From NCBI GenBank assembly GCA_016703225.1, contig JADJCM010000001.1, forward strand, positions 620,001 to 684,000: 64,000 nucleotides of DNA, read 5' to 3'. The translations under genes and the position numbers were made by a program. This DNA is from Lysobacterales bacterium. Its GTDB lineage: Bacteria > Pseudomonadota > Gammaproteobacteria > Xanthomonadales > Ahniellaceae. Position 1 is the first letter of the stretch, and each line of letters starts with the position of its first letter. The notes below the pieces were generated by a model. The model was not told the origin of the DNA and did not search any database. It saw nothing but the letters and a program-made list of their open reading frames with translations. This document shows positions 16,816 to 25,748 of the stretch, one piece after another.

Positions 16816-17659
16816 ACATCGCCAGCAGACATTGCCCGGCGACGCGCGCCGCAAGCAGAATTAGTAGACAGCCACCGCGCAGCGACATGAGACGCACGCC
16901 CTCGTGCGTGGCGAAGTAGCGCCACAGACTGCGATGCTTGTGCCAGATGACGAAGAACGGCCGCGCCCGACTGGAACTGCCCTGCACATGCGTTACCGCA
17001 ACCTGGTTCGCGACCAGAACACGTCGACCGGCGCCGCGCACGCGCCGGCACAGGTCCAGGTCTTCGGCATGCAGGAAGTAGCCGGGATCGAAGCCTCCGA
17101 CACGTTCGAACAGGGCGCGCGGCAGCAGCATCAACGCGCCCGAGCAGGCATCGACTTCGCTGAGCGCCTCGTCGCGTGGCGCGATCTCCAGGCCACGGCC
17201 CGACCAGCCGCCGCAGCCCGGCAAGCGCGCGATCTGGGTCGCGAGGATGCGGCCCAAGCTGGGGTCGCGGCGGCGCGCGGCGGCTTCGCGTGCACCATCG
17301 CGGCCACGCACATCGGCGCCGAGAAGACCGATCGAGGCATCATTCGCGGCGATGTGCAGCAGGCGGGAAAAGCTGTCGGACTCGACCAGCGCATCCGGAT
17401 TCAGGAACGCGAGCCAAGGTGCAGCGGTCGCATTCGCGCCATGGTTGCAGGCCACCGCGAAACCGGCGTTGCGGCCCAGGCACTCGATACGGACGCGCGC
17501 GTCGGCCATGGCGCGCACCGCCTGCAAGGAGCCATCTCCGCTGGCGTTGTCGACCACGATCAGTTCCGCGCAGGCGGGATCGGCGAGCACCCGCGCCACA
17601 CATTGGGCCAACAACGGACCGCTGTCGTGGGCAACGACGACAACCGCGACGCGGTTCAT
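16802..17659 (-). CDS. Family 2 glycosyltransferase (rhamnosyltransferase-like)
   Basis: 285-residue GT2 enzyme. It starts VAVVVVAHDSGPLL; ELIVVDNASGDGS carries the first Asp of the donor site, CLGRNAGFAVACNHGA follows, and WLAFLNPDALVESD is the D-x-D-equivalent region. GGFDPGYFLHAEDLDLCRRVRGAG is the typical E-D-x-D/acceptor motif of WbbL-like rhamnosyltransferases. The ATG at 17659 is seven bases past the previous gene's stop. A hydrophobic C-terminal segment (GCLLILLAARVAGQCLLAM) may attach it to the membrane. Last gene of the surface-polysaccharide operon. Confidence 0.9.
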   Translation of the reverse strand: MNRVAVVVVAHDSGPLLAQCVARVLADPACAELIVVDNASGDGSLQAVRAMADARVRIECLGRNAGFAVACNHGANATAAPWLAFLNPDALVESDSFSRLLHIAANDASIGLLGADVRGRDGAREAAARRRDPSLGRILATQIARLPGCGGWSGRGLEIAPRDEALSEVDACSGALMLLPRALFERVGGFDPGYFLHAEDLDLCRRVRGAGRRVLVANQVAVTHVQGSSSRARPFFVIWHKHRSLWRYFATHEGVRLMSLRGGCLLILLAARVAGQCLLAMFRRR

Positions 17660-17666
17660 GCCGACA

Positions 17667-19508
17667 TCAGCCGAGACGACCGCTGGCACCGAGGTCGCGC
17701 GCCGCGCTCCAGATCTCCGGCCAGGCTCGCATCAGCTGTGCAAAACGTCCAAGCTCGGCACGAAAACGTCGCGCACAACCGGCGGCGTCGAGTTCCGGCG
17801 ACCAACCGGCCAGCCGCGGCGGTCCGTCGTGCAGCATCGCCTTGGCATGGGTCTTGATGAGCGCCTGCAGGTCCGCGCTCCAGTGCACCGGCGCAAGCGC
17901 GCCAGCCGCAGCCGCCACGCCCTGCAACCGCTGGATCTGCGCACTGTGCGCGGCCAGCAGGTATTCGTCGAGCATGCGCAGCAAGGCGCGATCGTCAGCT
18001 GCCGCCAATTCCTCGAGTCGCGCCGCGGCGCTGGCGAGCCGCGCGGGTGCCGACGCCGCGAACAGATCGGGTTCGAATCGTTCCAGGAACTCGCCCAGGA
18101 ATTGGTCGAAGCTGCGTTCGGCGGCGACGCCGTGCACCGGTTTGGCACCTGTTTGCGCGATGCGCACGTGGCCGCTGCTGGTCGGCAGATGCAGAATCCA
18201 CGACTGCGGCTCGATCAGGCGCGTCATCGCGCCGAACAGGCCGGCGTCGCCGCGCGCGTCCGGGCTAACGAAGGCCGGCAGGCGCGAGAGGTCCTGCGCG
18301 AATGGAGCAAACGGCGTCGACGCCATCATTGCGGCGCGATCGGTGCCGATCCATGCCTGGGGCGATTCGATCAGCCGCAGGTAGCGATTGCGATCGTGGT
18401 ACAGGTCCTGGCTGCTGGCGCGGTCGAGCGTGTACATCCAGTCGTTCGACTCGGACCCGACGTGACCACGGCGTCCATTCATGGTTGCGACGATGCGCGC
18501 GTCGGGAACCAGTCTTGGCAGACGTGATGGCGCGATGTCTCGCCACTGCTCGAGCGTCGGTTGCAGACGCGATTCCGGATCGAACAGGCGACCAACGTTC
18601 GCACCGCACAAGTCCAGATGCCAGCCGAGCAGATCGAAGTCGGCGTCGAGGCCGCTGGCCAGGGCCGCAGCGGGGTCGGTGTGGAATACCGCTGTATTTG
18701 TCTCGCGTGCTTCCAATTCAACGCCATCTTGCAGCAGCGGATGCAGCTTGAGCGGCAGCAGGAAGTCGTCGTCGCCAAACAGCATGCGTTTCCCCGCACC
18801 GAGCAGCAGCGCCAGATTCCAGCCGCGACCGCGACCACTGCGCGGCTGGCCGGCAGCGTCGCGCCCGATCAGATCATCGAGCGCGGCCCGGTGTTGCGGC
18901 AGGGCCGCGGTCAGTGTGTCCTGGATACGTTGCCAGGCGGTGCCATCGACGTGGCGGACAACATCGCCGGTGGCTTCGGCGTGCTCGTGCAGCAGGCGCG
19001 ACTGCGCGGTCACCGCGTCGCGAGCACGCGAGTCGTCGAGGATGGTCAGGGCATGCGCGCTAGCCACAGTCGGCGCCTGCGCGCGCAGGGATTCCAACAG
19101 CCGCTGCAACTGCGCCGGTCGATCGCCGGCGCGGATGAAGAGTCCGGCCGATGCGGTCTGCGACGCCGCGGTCGCCTGCAGGAATGGTGCCGCGAAGTCC
19201 TCGGCGGCGATGATCAGACCGCGCTCGGCCAGATTGTTGAATACGCGGCGAACGCCATCGTCCGGCGCGCCCGGCGTCGCTTGGCGGATGGCTGCGACGT
19301 GTTCGTCGACGCTGCGAAAGGCGCGACAGTGGTCCAGCGCGCTGAGCACCTGATGTGTCATCACATGCGGCAAGTCTTCGTGTTGCGGCCGGAAAATGCA
19401 CTCGCCGTTGCCGAGATCGGCAGCCTGTCCGGGGACCGTTGCAAACAGGGTCGCTGTCGGATCGCGGCGCGGCTTGGGCGTGACATCGAGGTCGATACTG
19501 AATTCCAT
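17667..19508 (-). CDS. Uncharacterised 613-residue protein with a GT-A-like core
   Basis: Not a family I recognise by name. Residues about 1-115 look like a separate small domain with a possible winged-helix element (VFNNLAERGLI). From about 120 a GT-A-like region follows: SAGLFIRAGDRPAQLQRLLESL, HALTILDDSR, then GRGWNLALLLGAGKRMLFGDDDFLLPL near residues 225-255, where the DDD would hold a metal and nucleotide sugar. The C-terminal 200 residues are helical and Ala/Leu-rich. No signal peptide or membrane helix. It sits between methyltransferase and glycosyltransferase genes with gaps of 15 and 7 bases, so a role in the same polysaccharide is inferred. Confidence 0.7.
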   Translation of the reverse strand: MEFSIDLDVTPKPRRDPTATLFATVPGQAADLGNGECIFRPQHEDLPHVMTHQVLSALDHCRAFRSVDEHVAAIRQATPGAPDDGVRRVFNNLAERGLIIAAEDFAAPFLQATAASQTASAGLFIRAGDRPAQLQRLLESLRAQAPTVASAHALTILDDSRARDAVTAQSRLLHEHAEATGDVVRHVDGTAWQRIQDTLTAALPQHRAALDDLIGRDAAGQPRSGRGRGWNLALLLGAGKRMLFGDDDFLLPLKLHPLLQDGVELEARETNTAVFHTDPAAALASGLDADFDLLGWHLDLCGANVGRLFDPESRLQPTLEQWRDIAPSRLPRLVPDARIVATMNGRRGHVGSESNDWMYTLDRASSQDLYHDRNRYLRLIESPQAWIGTDRAAMMASTPFAPFAQDLSRLPAFVSPDARGDAGLFGAMTRLIEPQSWILHLPTSSGHVRIAQTGAKPVHGVAAERSFDQFLGEFLERFEPDLFAASAPARLASAAARLEELAAADDRALLRMLDEYLLAAHSAQIQRLQGVAAAAGALAPVHWSADLQALIKTHAKAMLHDGPPRLAGWSPELDAAGCARRFRAELGRFAQLMRAWPEIWSAARDLGASGRLG

Positions 19509-19523
19509 CGGGATCGGATCCGG

Positions 19524-20444
19524 TCAGTGGCGGTGGAACGGCCAGAAGCGCAAGCGCGCAGGTTTTGCCGCTACCGCGGCTTCGAGTTCACGCACGCGCG
19601 CCTCAACGCGGGCCAGGTTGGCCTCGGCTGCCAGCAGCGCCTGTTCGCGCTCGGCCAGCAGCGTGCCCGCCTGCATGTTCTTGCGGATTTCGTGGTGATA
19701 GTGCGCGTACACGCTCTCGCTGGCATCGGCGAACAGGGCCAGCCCGGGCAGCGCCGGCAAGTCCTGCTCGTGCTGGGCGCAGTACGCGACGTAGTACATC
19801 GGCTTGCCGAAGGCGTCGCTGTCGAAGCGCCCGTCCGCCTGCGCCGTCTGCGCAAGAACAGCGGAGCGAGCGGAATCCAGCGTCCAGATCGCCGAGTGGA
19901 ACCTCAGGCGCTGGCCGCACAGTCGCACCACGCGAAAATGGCGCCCGAGCAATTCGAGCAGTTCGTCGCGATAGAGCTCGCGCACGTGGAACTCGTTGCG
20001 CTGTCCGCTGGCTTCGCTGTACTCGGCTTTGTCCGGCGAAGAGATCATCGCGCAGCCACCTGGCGCCAGCGCCTTGGCCAGCCCCGCCACCAGCGCATTC
20101 TGCTCGGCCACGTGCTCCAGGGTCTCGAACGAAAGCACCAGGTCGAATTGTTCGCTGCCGAGGTCCACGCACGTGGCATCACCCTCGCGAAAACCGAGAT
20201 TGGGCAGCAGCCCATACCGCGTCCGCGCATGGCGGATCGCCTCGGCGCTCACATCCACGCCCAGCACCGACTTCGCCACTGGGGCCACGATCGCCGCGCC
20301 GTAGCCTTCGCCGCAGGCGATGTCGAGCACACGCTTTCCGGGCGCGAGGTGGCGCGCCAGCGCGTAGCGATGCACGTGTTCGTACCAGATCTCGCGTACG
20401 CACTCGGGGGTGAAGCGCTCACCGGTGAAAGGGAGTTCCTGCAC
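19524..20444 (-). CDS. SAM-dependent methyltransferase with C-terminal coiled coil
   Basis: 306 residues from a GTG start; the upstream frame has no ATG and lies mostly in the previous gene. Rossmann methyltransferase motif I is VLDIACGEGYGAAI (about 38-51), motif II is VLGVDVSAEAI, and VLSFETLEHVAEQ is the post-motif seen in Methyltransf_11-type enzymes. After residue about 250 the chain becomes heptad-like (TLLAEREQALLAAEANLARVE), a coiled coil of about 40 residues, and it ends with basic/aromatic residues. Lying beside a Wzt with a sugar-binding tail, it could cap or modify the glycan; that is inference. Confidence 0.85.
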   Translation of the reverse strand: MQELPFTGERFTPECVREIWYEHVHRYALARHLAPGKRVLDIACGEGYGAAIVAPVAKSVLGVDVSAEAIRHARTRYGLLPNLGFREGDATCVDLGSEQFDLVLSFETLEHVAEQNALVAGLAKALAPGGCAMISSPDKAEYSEASGQRNEFHVRELYRDELLELLGRHFRVVRLCGQRLRFHSAIWTLDSARSAVLAQTAQADGRFDSDAFGKPMYYVAYCAQHEQDLPALPGLALFADASESVYAHYHHEIRKNMQAGTLLAEREQALLAAEANLARVEARVRELEAAVAAKPARLRFWPFHRH

Positions 20445-20481
20445 AACGAATCCTGTGGTGACGAAGGACGGCGAGGTCGCG

Positions 20482-21294
20482 TCAGGCGGTGACGACGCCA
20501 AGTCGGGCCGCAACCCGGGCCCGGATTTCCGCCAGCGGGTCGCGCTCGATGAAATCCGCGACGAGCGCATTGTAGCGGGGATAGCGCGCCACCAGCCGCG
20601 CCAGGTTCTCGCCGCCAGGACGCTCGCCGGTGGCGCTGAAGGATGCGTGGCCAACATGAGCGACGTATGCCGCCGGGCACACGACATGGCGCCAGCCATG
20701 CGCCGCCGCGCGCATGCACCAGTCATTTTCCTCGCCGTAGCCGCGGCCAAAGGTGGCCGCATCGAAATCGCCGACCGCAGCGATCGCGGCGCGCCGCATC
20801 CACATGCAGAATCCGACTGCAGTCGGAACCACAACCGGAACCGAAGTCTCGAGGCCAAACGCTTCCGCCACGCGGTCCGCGTCCTCCGGTACCGGGTTCG
20901 CCGCACAGAAGCGCGGAAACGAGCAGATCTCGGCGTTGTTCGAGAACGGCGTCACCGACGCGATCCAGGGGTCCGCCGCGGCGCACCTTTCCATCGCCAC
21001 GAGGAATCCAGGGGTCGGCAGTGTGTCCGAGTTCAGCAGCAGCACGTCGTCGGCAGTTGCAGCGAGCGCGCGGTTCACGCTTCCGACAAAGCCCAGATTC
21101 ACGGTGTTGCGTAGCAGCCTGCTGCAAGCTCGCGTCGCGACGTGTTCTGCGAGCAAGTCGGCAACTGCAGGGTCGGTGGAGGCGTCATCGATCAAGAGCA
21201 CTGTGGTGCCTTCGGGGATGCTGCGTCGCAACGTCCGCAGGCAAGCCGACAGCGCCGCAGCGGCGTTGAATACCGGAATGACGATGCACGTCAC
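20482..21294 (-). CDS. Family 2 glycosyltransferase
   Basis: 270-residue GT2 enzyme. CIVIPVFNAAAALSACL opens the fold, VLLIDDASTDP holds the donor Asp pair, LLRNTVNLGFVGSVNRAL follows, and VLLLNSDTLPTPGFL is the D-x-D-like loop. FGRGYGEENDWCMRAAAHGW is the acceptor motif with the E-N/D-D-W pattern of rhamnosyl/galactosyl transferases. The start overlaps the Wzt stop by four bases. Probably adds a sugar to the undecaprenyl-linked chain exported by the adjacent ABC transporter. Confidence 0.9.
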   Translation of the reverse strand: MTCIVIPVFNAAAALSACLRTLRRSIPEGTTVLLIDDASTDPAVADLLAEHVATRACSRLLRNTVNLGFVGSVNRALAATADDVLLLNSDTLPTPGFLVAMERCAAADPWIASVTPFSNNAEICSFPRFCAANPVPEDADRVAEAFGLETSVPVVVPTAVGFCMWMRRAAIAAVGDFDAATFGRGYGEENDWCMRAAAHGWRHVVCPAAYVAHVGHASFSATGERPGGENLARLVARYPRYNALVADFIERDPLAEIRARVAARLGVVTA

Positions 21295-22478
21295 TGCGTA
21301 TGCCAGCGATGGGAAAGCTGGACCAGGCCGACCTCGCGCGTACGGCCAGTCACCACCAGGCTGCGCTCGACCGTGTCGAACAGACGGATCGCCTCCGGGT
21401 CCATGGCGTGCAACGCGATGGTATAGGTGCCCGGCAACAAGGCCAGCTCCGGGTAGCAGATCGAGAAGCGAAACACATGTTCGGAGACTGCGACCGGCTG
21501 GATGCCATCGAGTTCGCTGGAGACGCCATACACCGGAGTGCCATCGTGACGCTTCAGGCCGACCGCGAATACCGGCGCGCGGCCATCTGCGCTGTACACG
21601 GTCACGTCCACGTCCAGTGTCGTGCGCATCGCCAGCACTACCGGCACGTCGCGGGTCTCGCCGTTGATCGCCACGATGGTCACGGCGTAGTCACCGGTGG
21701 CGGCTAGCGCGCGCTCCTCGGCGCGCCGCCGTGTCGACTTGCTCTCCTGATAGGCGAGATAGCGCTGGGTGACATCGAACACGTCCCCGTAGGCTTCCAC
21801 CCGCCCCTGGTTCAGCCACAAGGCGTGCTTGCACAACTTCTGCACGTGGTACATGCCGTGGCTCACCAGCAGCAGAGTGCCACCCTCGCGCAGATAGCCC
21901 TCGATCCAGGCGATGCACTTCTTCTGGAAGGCCTCGTCGCCGACCGCGAGCACTTCATCGGTGATCAGCAGGTCAGGCTTGGCCGAGGCGACCACCGCGA
22001 AACCGAGCCGCACCTTCATGCCCGAGGAATAGTGCTTCACCGGTTCATCGATGTAGGCGCCGATCTCGGCAAAGTCGATGATCTGCTGCACCTTGGCCTC
22101 GAAGTCCGCTGCCGGCATGCCGAGCAACAGCGCGTTCATGCGGATGTTGTCGCGACCGCTGTAGTCGGGGTGGAATCCAGCCCCCAACTCCAGCAACGGT
22201 GCGACGCTGCCGCGACGAAGGATGCTGCCCTCGCTCGCTTCCGCCACCCCGCAGATCATGCGCAACAGGGTTGACTTGCCGGCGCCGTTTTCACCGATCA
22301 GCCCGAGCGACTCACCTCGCCGCAGCGTGAAGCCGATGCCGGAGAGCACCTGCGTATTCTTGCGGTAGGGCCGCCCGGCAATGGCGTCGATCACCGACGC
22401 CAGGCGATCGCGGCGCCCATGCACGCGTGGATAGCGCTTGCCGACGCCATGCAGTTCGAGCAGGACGGAGTCGCTCAC
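21291..22478 (-). CDS. wzt: O-antigen/polysaccharide ABC transporter ATPase with C-terminal carbohydrate-binding domain
   Basis: 395 residues. The nucleotide-binding domain covers about 1-255: Walker A GENGAGKST at 62-70, GAGFHPDYSGRDNI, signature HYSSGMKVRLG at 149-159 and Walker B DLLITDEVLAVGD at 169-181. Residues about 260-395 form a beta-rich domain (VPVVLAMRTTLDVDVTV, ELALLPGTYTIALHAMD) matching the Wzt C-terminal domain that recognises the finished glycan end. It works with the permease encoded upstream, overlapping it by four bases, to flip undecaprenyl-linked polysaccharide. The symbol is by family, not strict orthology. Confidence 0.92.
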   Translation of the reverse strand: MSDSVLLELHGVGKRYPRVHGRRDRLASVIDAIAGRPYRKNTQVLSGIGFTLRRGESLGLIGENGAGKSTLLRMICGVAEASEGSILRRGSVAPLLELGAGFHPDYSGRDNIRMNALLLGMPAADFEAKVQQIIDFAEIGAYIDEPVKHYSSGMKVRLGFAVVASAKPDLLITDEVLAVGDEAFQKKCIAWIEGYLREGGTLLLVSHGMYHVQKLCKHALWLNQGRVEAYGDVFDVTQRYLAYQESKSTRRRAEERALAATGDYAVTIVAINGETRDVPVVLAMRTTLDVDVTVYSADGRAPVFAVGLKRHDGTPVYGVSSELDGIQPVAVSEHVFRFSICYPELALLPGTYTIALHAMDPEAIRLFDTVERSLVVTGRTREVGLVQLSHRWHTQ

Positions 22479-23269
22479 AGAAAGTCCTCGATGCGCGCGA
22501 GGAAGCGCGGCGTGACGACCCAGGCAACCGCGAGCAGCGCGATCGCGAGCAGGCCGGGCACAAGCAGGGGCGCGGGCGAAACCGCCCCGGTGAGCACGCC
22601 GTCGCGGATGACCTCGATGACTGCCGCGAGCGGATTCAGCAACAACCAGTCACCCATCTCCGGACGCAGTTGGGTGCGGTCAAAGAAAATCGGCGTCAGC
22701 AACATCCAGAAGGTCAGGACTTGCGGCAACAAGGTGCCGACGTCGCGGAAGAACACGTTTAGCGGCGCCAACAACAGCGACAATGCCACCGACAGCGCCA
22801 GCAACTCGCAATAGGCCAGCAGGGCGACCAGCCAGCCCGCACCTGGCATCGTCTTGCCCATCAGCAGCAGCGTCAACAGCACCAGCAGCAGCGAAACCGT
22901 CTGGATGACGATGGCTCCAAATACCGGAACCAGCACCAGCCAGATGCGCGGCAGCGCGATCTGCGCGATCAGCGCCGAATTCGCGGCCAGCGCGCCAGTG
23001 CCGCGCGCCAGCGAGTCGGCGAACACGTGCCATGACCACAGGCCGAGCGCGAGAAACGCGATCACATCGCCACCGACCCGCGATCCGAAGCGCGCGCCGA
23101 GCAACTCCACGAACACGAAACTGAAAATGGCGAGCAACAGTGCCGGGGTCAGCAGCACCCACGCGAAGCCCGCGAAGGTGCTGAGATAGCGCTCGCGCAA
23201 TTCACGCCCGAGCAGGGCAAGTGCGAGCTGTCTGGACTTCACCGGCGATGGTTTCCCGTTCTCGCTCAC
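22475..23269 (-). CDS. wzm: Polysaccharide ABC transporter permease (ABC-2 type)
   Basis: 264-residue inner-membrane permease with six hydrophobic segments, the first around FAGFAWVLLTPALLLAIFSFVFV. LLGRELRERYLSTFAG before the first membrane helix is the cytosolic amphipathic element typical of Wzm/ABC2 exporters. Late motifs include FYRDVGTLL-like FFRDVGTLLPQVLTFWMLLTPIFF. It partners the overlapping Wzt-type ATPase to export lipid-linked O-polysaccharide. It starts 33 bases after the isomerase gene, in the same operon. Confidence 0.92.
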   Translation of the reverse strand: MSENGKPSPVKSRQLALALLGRELRERYLSTFAGFAWVLLTPALLLAIFSFVFVELLGARFGSRVGGDVIAFLALGLWSWHVFADSLARGTGALAANSALIAQIALPRIWLVLVPVFGAIVIQTVSLLLVLLTLLLMGKTMPGAGWLVALLAYCELLALSVALSLLLAPLNVFFRDVGTLLPQVLTFWMLLTPIFFDRTQLRPEMGDWLLLNPLAAVIEVIRDGVLTGAVSPAPLLVPGLLAIALLAVAWVVTPRFLARIEDFL

Positions 23270-23302
23270 TGCCCGGCTTGTTTCATCCGGGCATACGGCA
23301 AA

Positions 23303-24283
23303 CTACTTCGCGCCGTCGCTCGGCACGGCCACGGCTTCAACGGCCGGAGCTTCCTTTTCTGCCACAGGTGCTGCAGTAATCTTGCCGTAGCGCTCGCGCA
23401 GCGGCAGCACACTCGCCTCACTGGCCTCGATTGGCAGATTCTTGATCCGCTCGACGTAGTCAGCCAGCTCCTTCTTGATGAAGGCATCGCTCTCTGCGGC
23501 GATCAAACGATCCTTTACGTCATCCCACGCGTAGGCCTTCCCGGGAGTTCTTGCCCTCAACTGGATCAAGTGATACCCGAACTGGGTCTTCACTGGTTCC
23601 GACAGATCGCCAGGCTTGCCCAGTTTGCGCACCGCTTCTGCGAACTCGGGCACAAAGCTGTTCACATCGGTATTTTCGTAGAGGCCCTTGTTGGTCGGCA
23701 CGCCGGGGTCGTCAGAGTGCACCTTGGCCAACTCCTCGATCGTGGTCTTGCCGCTGGCGACCTCCGTCTTCCATGCCAGCAGCTGATCGTGCGCCTGCTG
23801 ATCGGTGCGCTCTTTGGTGTCGAGCAGCACGTGGGCGATGCTGACGGTCTCGCTCGACTTGAATGCGTCGCGACTGGCCAGGAACTTCTCCTTCGCCAAC
23901 TGCTCCAGATCGGGGACCTGGATGTTCTTGCGCAACTGCTCCAAGCGGTAGCGCATCAGCACTACTTCGACAGCCTGTTCCAACTCACGCTCAACCACCG
24001 GTCCCTTGTCAAGACCGGACTCGCGGGCTTCCAGCGCCAGATTGCGCCGCAACAGCAGATGACCAAGCAATTGCTGAATGCGCTTCGGACTATCAATGAA
24101 GCCCGCGCGGTCGCCGGCGGGCATTGCGGCCAAGTGGGCATCGACGTCGATCGCCCAGACCTCAGCCTTGCCCTGCTTTGCAATCAGATAATTGGACTGC
24201 GCTCCCGCTGGCTGCGCCTCCTGCGCAACCGCAGTGACTGCGCATGCGAACAGCGCAGCCACTGCAATCAAACGATTTCGCAT
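23303..24283 (-). CDS. Periplasmic parvulin-type peptidyl-prolyl isomerase (SurA/PpiD-like)
   Basis: 326 residues. A signal peptide (RNRLIAVAALFACAVTAVA) ends near residue 21. A helical SurA-N-like region (about 60-145) contains IQQLLGHLLLRRNLALEA. The parvulin domain runs about 150-260: VSIAHVLLDTKE, EELAKVHSDDPGVPTNKGLY, FGYHLIQLRARTPG. The ATG at 24283 shares one base with the upstream stop (TGATG). The protein would fold outer-membrane or secreted proteins; the immediately upstream secreted Ig-like protein is an obvious candidate client. The tail is Ala/Val/Glu-rich. Confidence 0.88.
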   Translation of the reverse strand: MRNRLIAVAALFACAVTAVAQEAQPAGAQSNYLIAKQGKAEVWAIDVDAHLAAMPAGDRAGFIDSPKRIQQLLGHLLLRRNLALEARESGLDKGPVVERELEQAVEVVLMRYRLEQLRKNIQVPDLEQLAKEKFLASRDAFKSSETVSIAHVLLDTKERTDQQAHDQLLAWKTEVASGKTTIEELAKVHSDDPGVPTNKGLYENTDVNSFVPEFAEAVRKLGKPGDLSEPVKTQFGYHLIQLRARTPGKAYAWDDVKDRLIAAESDAFIKKELADYVERIKNLPIEASEASVLPLRERYGKITAAPVAEKEAPAVEAVAVPSDGAK

Positions 24284-25341
24284 CAGACGCCTCCAACGTA
24301 GTTTACGAACCAGTCGCACCATGCAGTGGTGCAAGTGGTCGTGGTCCACGTCCCGTCGTCAGTGGCGACGCTGTTGATGTAGTAGGTCTTGCCGGGCGTC
24401 AGATAGCAGTAGAAGCCTGGATTCGTTGGTGGCTTGGTTCCAATCTTCCAGGCGATACCGCCGGTCTCCACGGCAGAGGCCTTGCACATCGGGTCGGTAA
24501 CGAATTGGAAGTCGCCTACGCAGGGACTGATCTGCACGCTGAAAATTGCCTGCGAAGCCTGCGCCCAGGAGATCTTGCCGGTAGCACCCGTGGCCACGCC
24601 GGTGGTGGAGAAGCCCATCGCCACGTACTTGCCGGTATCGATGAAGACGCGGGCGACCTGGTTGGCCTGATTGAACGTGGTCCCGAACAAGGGCGAATAA
24701 CCCGTCACATTGATGCTGGTGCCGATCCCGAACTCGCTGTTCTGCTGGTTGAGGGTGCCGCCCAGGTTGTAGTTCGTCATCGTGGTCTGGCGGGTAAGGC
24801 CTGCCGTCGCCGGGCGGGTGTCGCACTCCGGGTTGCCCGAGCCGCCACTTTCCGCCACCGTCACCGTAACCGGGCCGCTGTTTGTCGACCCGAACGCATT
24901 GGAACAAGATACGGTGAACGGGTAGCTACCCGCAGTAGTGAGGTTGACCGTCGTGGGACTGGTTACGGCATTGCCGTTCCAGCCGGTCACGCCCGCAGAG
25001 GACGCGACGCATCCGTTGGTGGCATTGGACACCGCCCACGTCAAGGTAACCGAGCCACCGCCGGCCGCCAGAGCCGTCGTGCTGGGCATCAGCGCCGTCG
25101 TGAAGGTCGGAGCGGAACCACCGCCGCCGGTCGTCGGGCACCAGCCATCGTTGGAGCTGCCGGTCTCGGCGACTGGATCGACCGTGATATCGCCGGTCGA
25201 CGGACTCACGGTAACGGTACCGGTCACTGGGATGCGGTGATATCGGAAGTTCCCGGTCGTGCCCAATTTCAACACCAAGTCACCGGCGCATGCTGATCCG
25301 GAAAGAATCATTAGAACAACGACCTTCAAGAATGTGTTCAT
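24283..25341 (-). CDS. Secreted protein with an Ig-like domain, function unknown
   Basis: 352 residues. The signal peptide is NTFLKVVVLMILSGSACA, with a cleavage site before GD. The mature N-terminus (LVLKLGTTGNFRYHRIPVTG) is beta-rich. An Ig/PKD-like domain spans about 75-160: TALAAGGGSVTLTWAVSNATNGC through AGSYPFTVSCSNAFGSTNSGPVTVTV. A second beta region (about 170-350) has six or more Cys and ends SDDGTWTTTTCTTAWCDWFVNY-like, suggesting disulfides. No enzyme motif is seen. The ATG at 25341 has an upstream extended -10 promoter. It is the first gene of the operon that continues through the isomerase to the polysaccharide exporter. Confidence 0.75.
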   Translation of the reverse strand: MNTFLKVVVLMILSGSACAGDLVLKLGTTGNFRYHRIPVTGTVTVSPSTGDITVDPVAETGSSNDGWCPTTGGGGSAPTFTTALMPSTTALAAGGGSVTLTWAVSNATNGCVASSAGVTGWNGNAVTSPTTVNLTTAGSYPFTVSCSNAFGSTNSGPVTVTVAESGGSGNPECDTRPATAGLTRQTTMTNYNLGGTLNQQNSEFGIGTSINVTGYSPLFGTTFNQANQVARVFIDTGKYVAMGFSTTGVATGATGKISWAQASQAIFSVQISPCVGDFQFVTDPMCKASAVETGGIAWKIGTKPPTNPGFYCYLTPGKTYYINSVATDDGTWTTTTCTTAWCDWFVNYVGGV

Positions 25342-25365
25342 CCTGTACCTCACGTTGACGCGGGA

Positions 25366-25395
25366 ATCATAGCATTGCAAATGTTAAGCGGTCAT
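25366..25395 (-). promoter_or_regulatory. Extended -10 promoter for the Ig-like/parvulin/ABC exporter operon
   Basis: On the minus strand ATGACC (25395-25390), an 18-base spacer and TGC-TATGAT (-10 at 25371-25366 with the upstream TGN) form a plausible sigma-70 promoter. Transcription would begin near 25359, leaving a leader of about 18 bases before the ATG at 25341. The surrounding 20 bases are AT-rich relative to the window, which supports the call. Confidence 0.48.
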
Positions 25396-25724
25396 GAGCA
25401 GGATCACCCTTGGCGACCAGCTTTGCAAGCAGTACCGGAAGCGGAGTCGCGGTGTCGCTTGCGGGCCGCCGCGCTCCTTACCCAGACGCAGGATCCTGGC
25501 GCTTCCCCCAGCGCCGGACCGGCTCGAGGTCCTCGCGGATTGAGCGACCTACTGCCGTTGGAGGCCGCGCAACGCCGTACGCATGGTCAACGGAGGCGCG
25601 TTCTCAGACGATGTCGAGACCGGTTGTTCTTGGCACGGCTCGGCGCGCCAGCGCACTGCGCTTGGTCCGGCCAGCCGTGGTCAGCGCCTGCCGACAGACC
25701 TCAACCACGTCGAAGCAGAAAAAA

Positions 25725-25748
25725 AGAACCCCGCCGAAGCGGGGTTCT
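25725..25748 (-). terminator. Rho-independent terminator of the surface-protein gene
   Basis: A perfect ten-base stem, AGAACCCCGC paired with GCGGGGTTCT around a four-base loop, followed on the minus strand by a T-rich run (TTTTTTTC). It begins 24 bases after the stop of the surface-protein gene, ending that transcript before the next operon. Confidence 0.88.
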
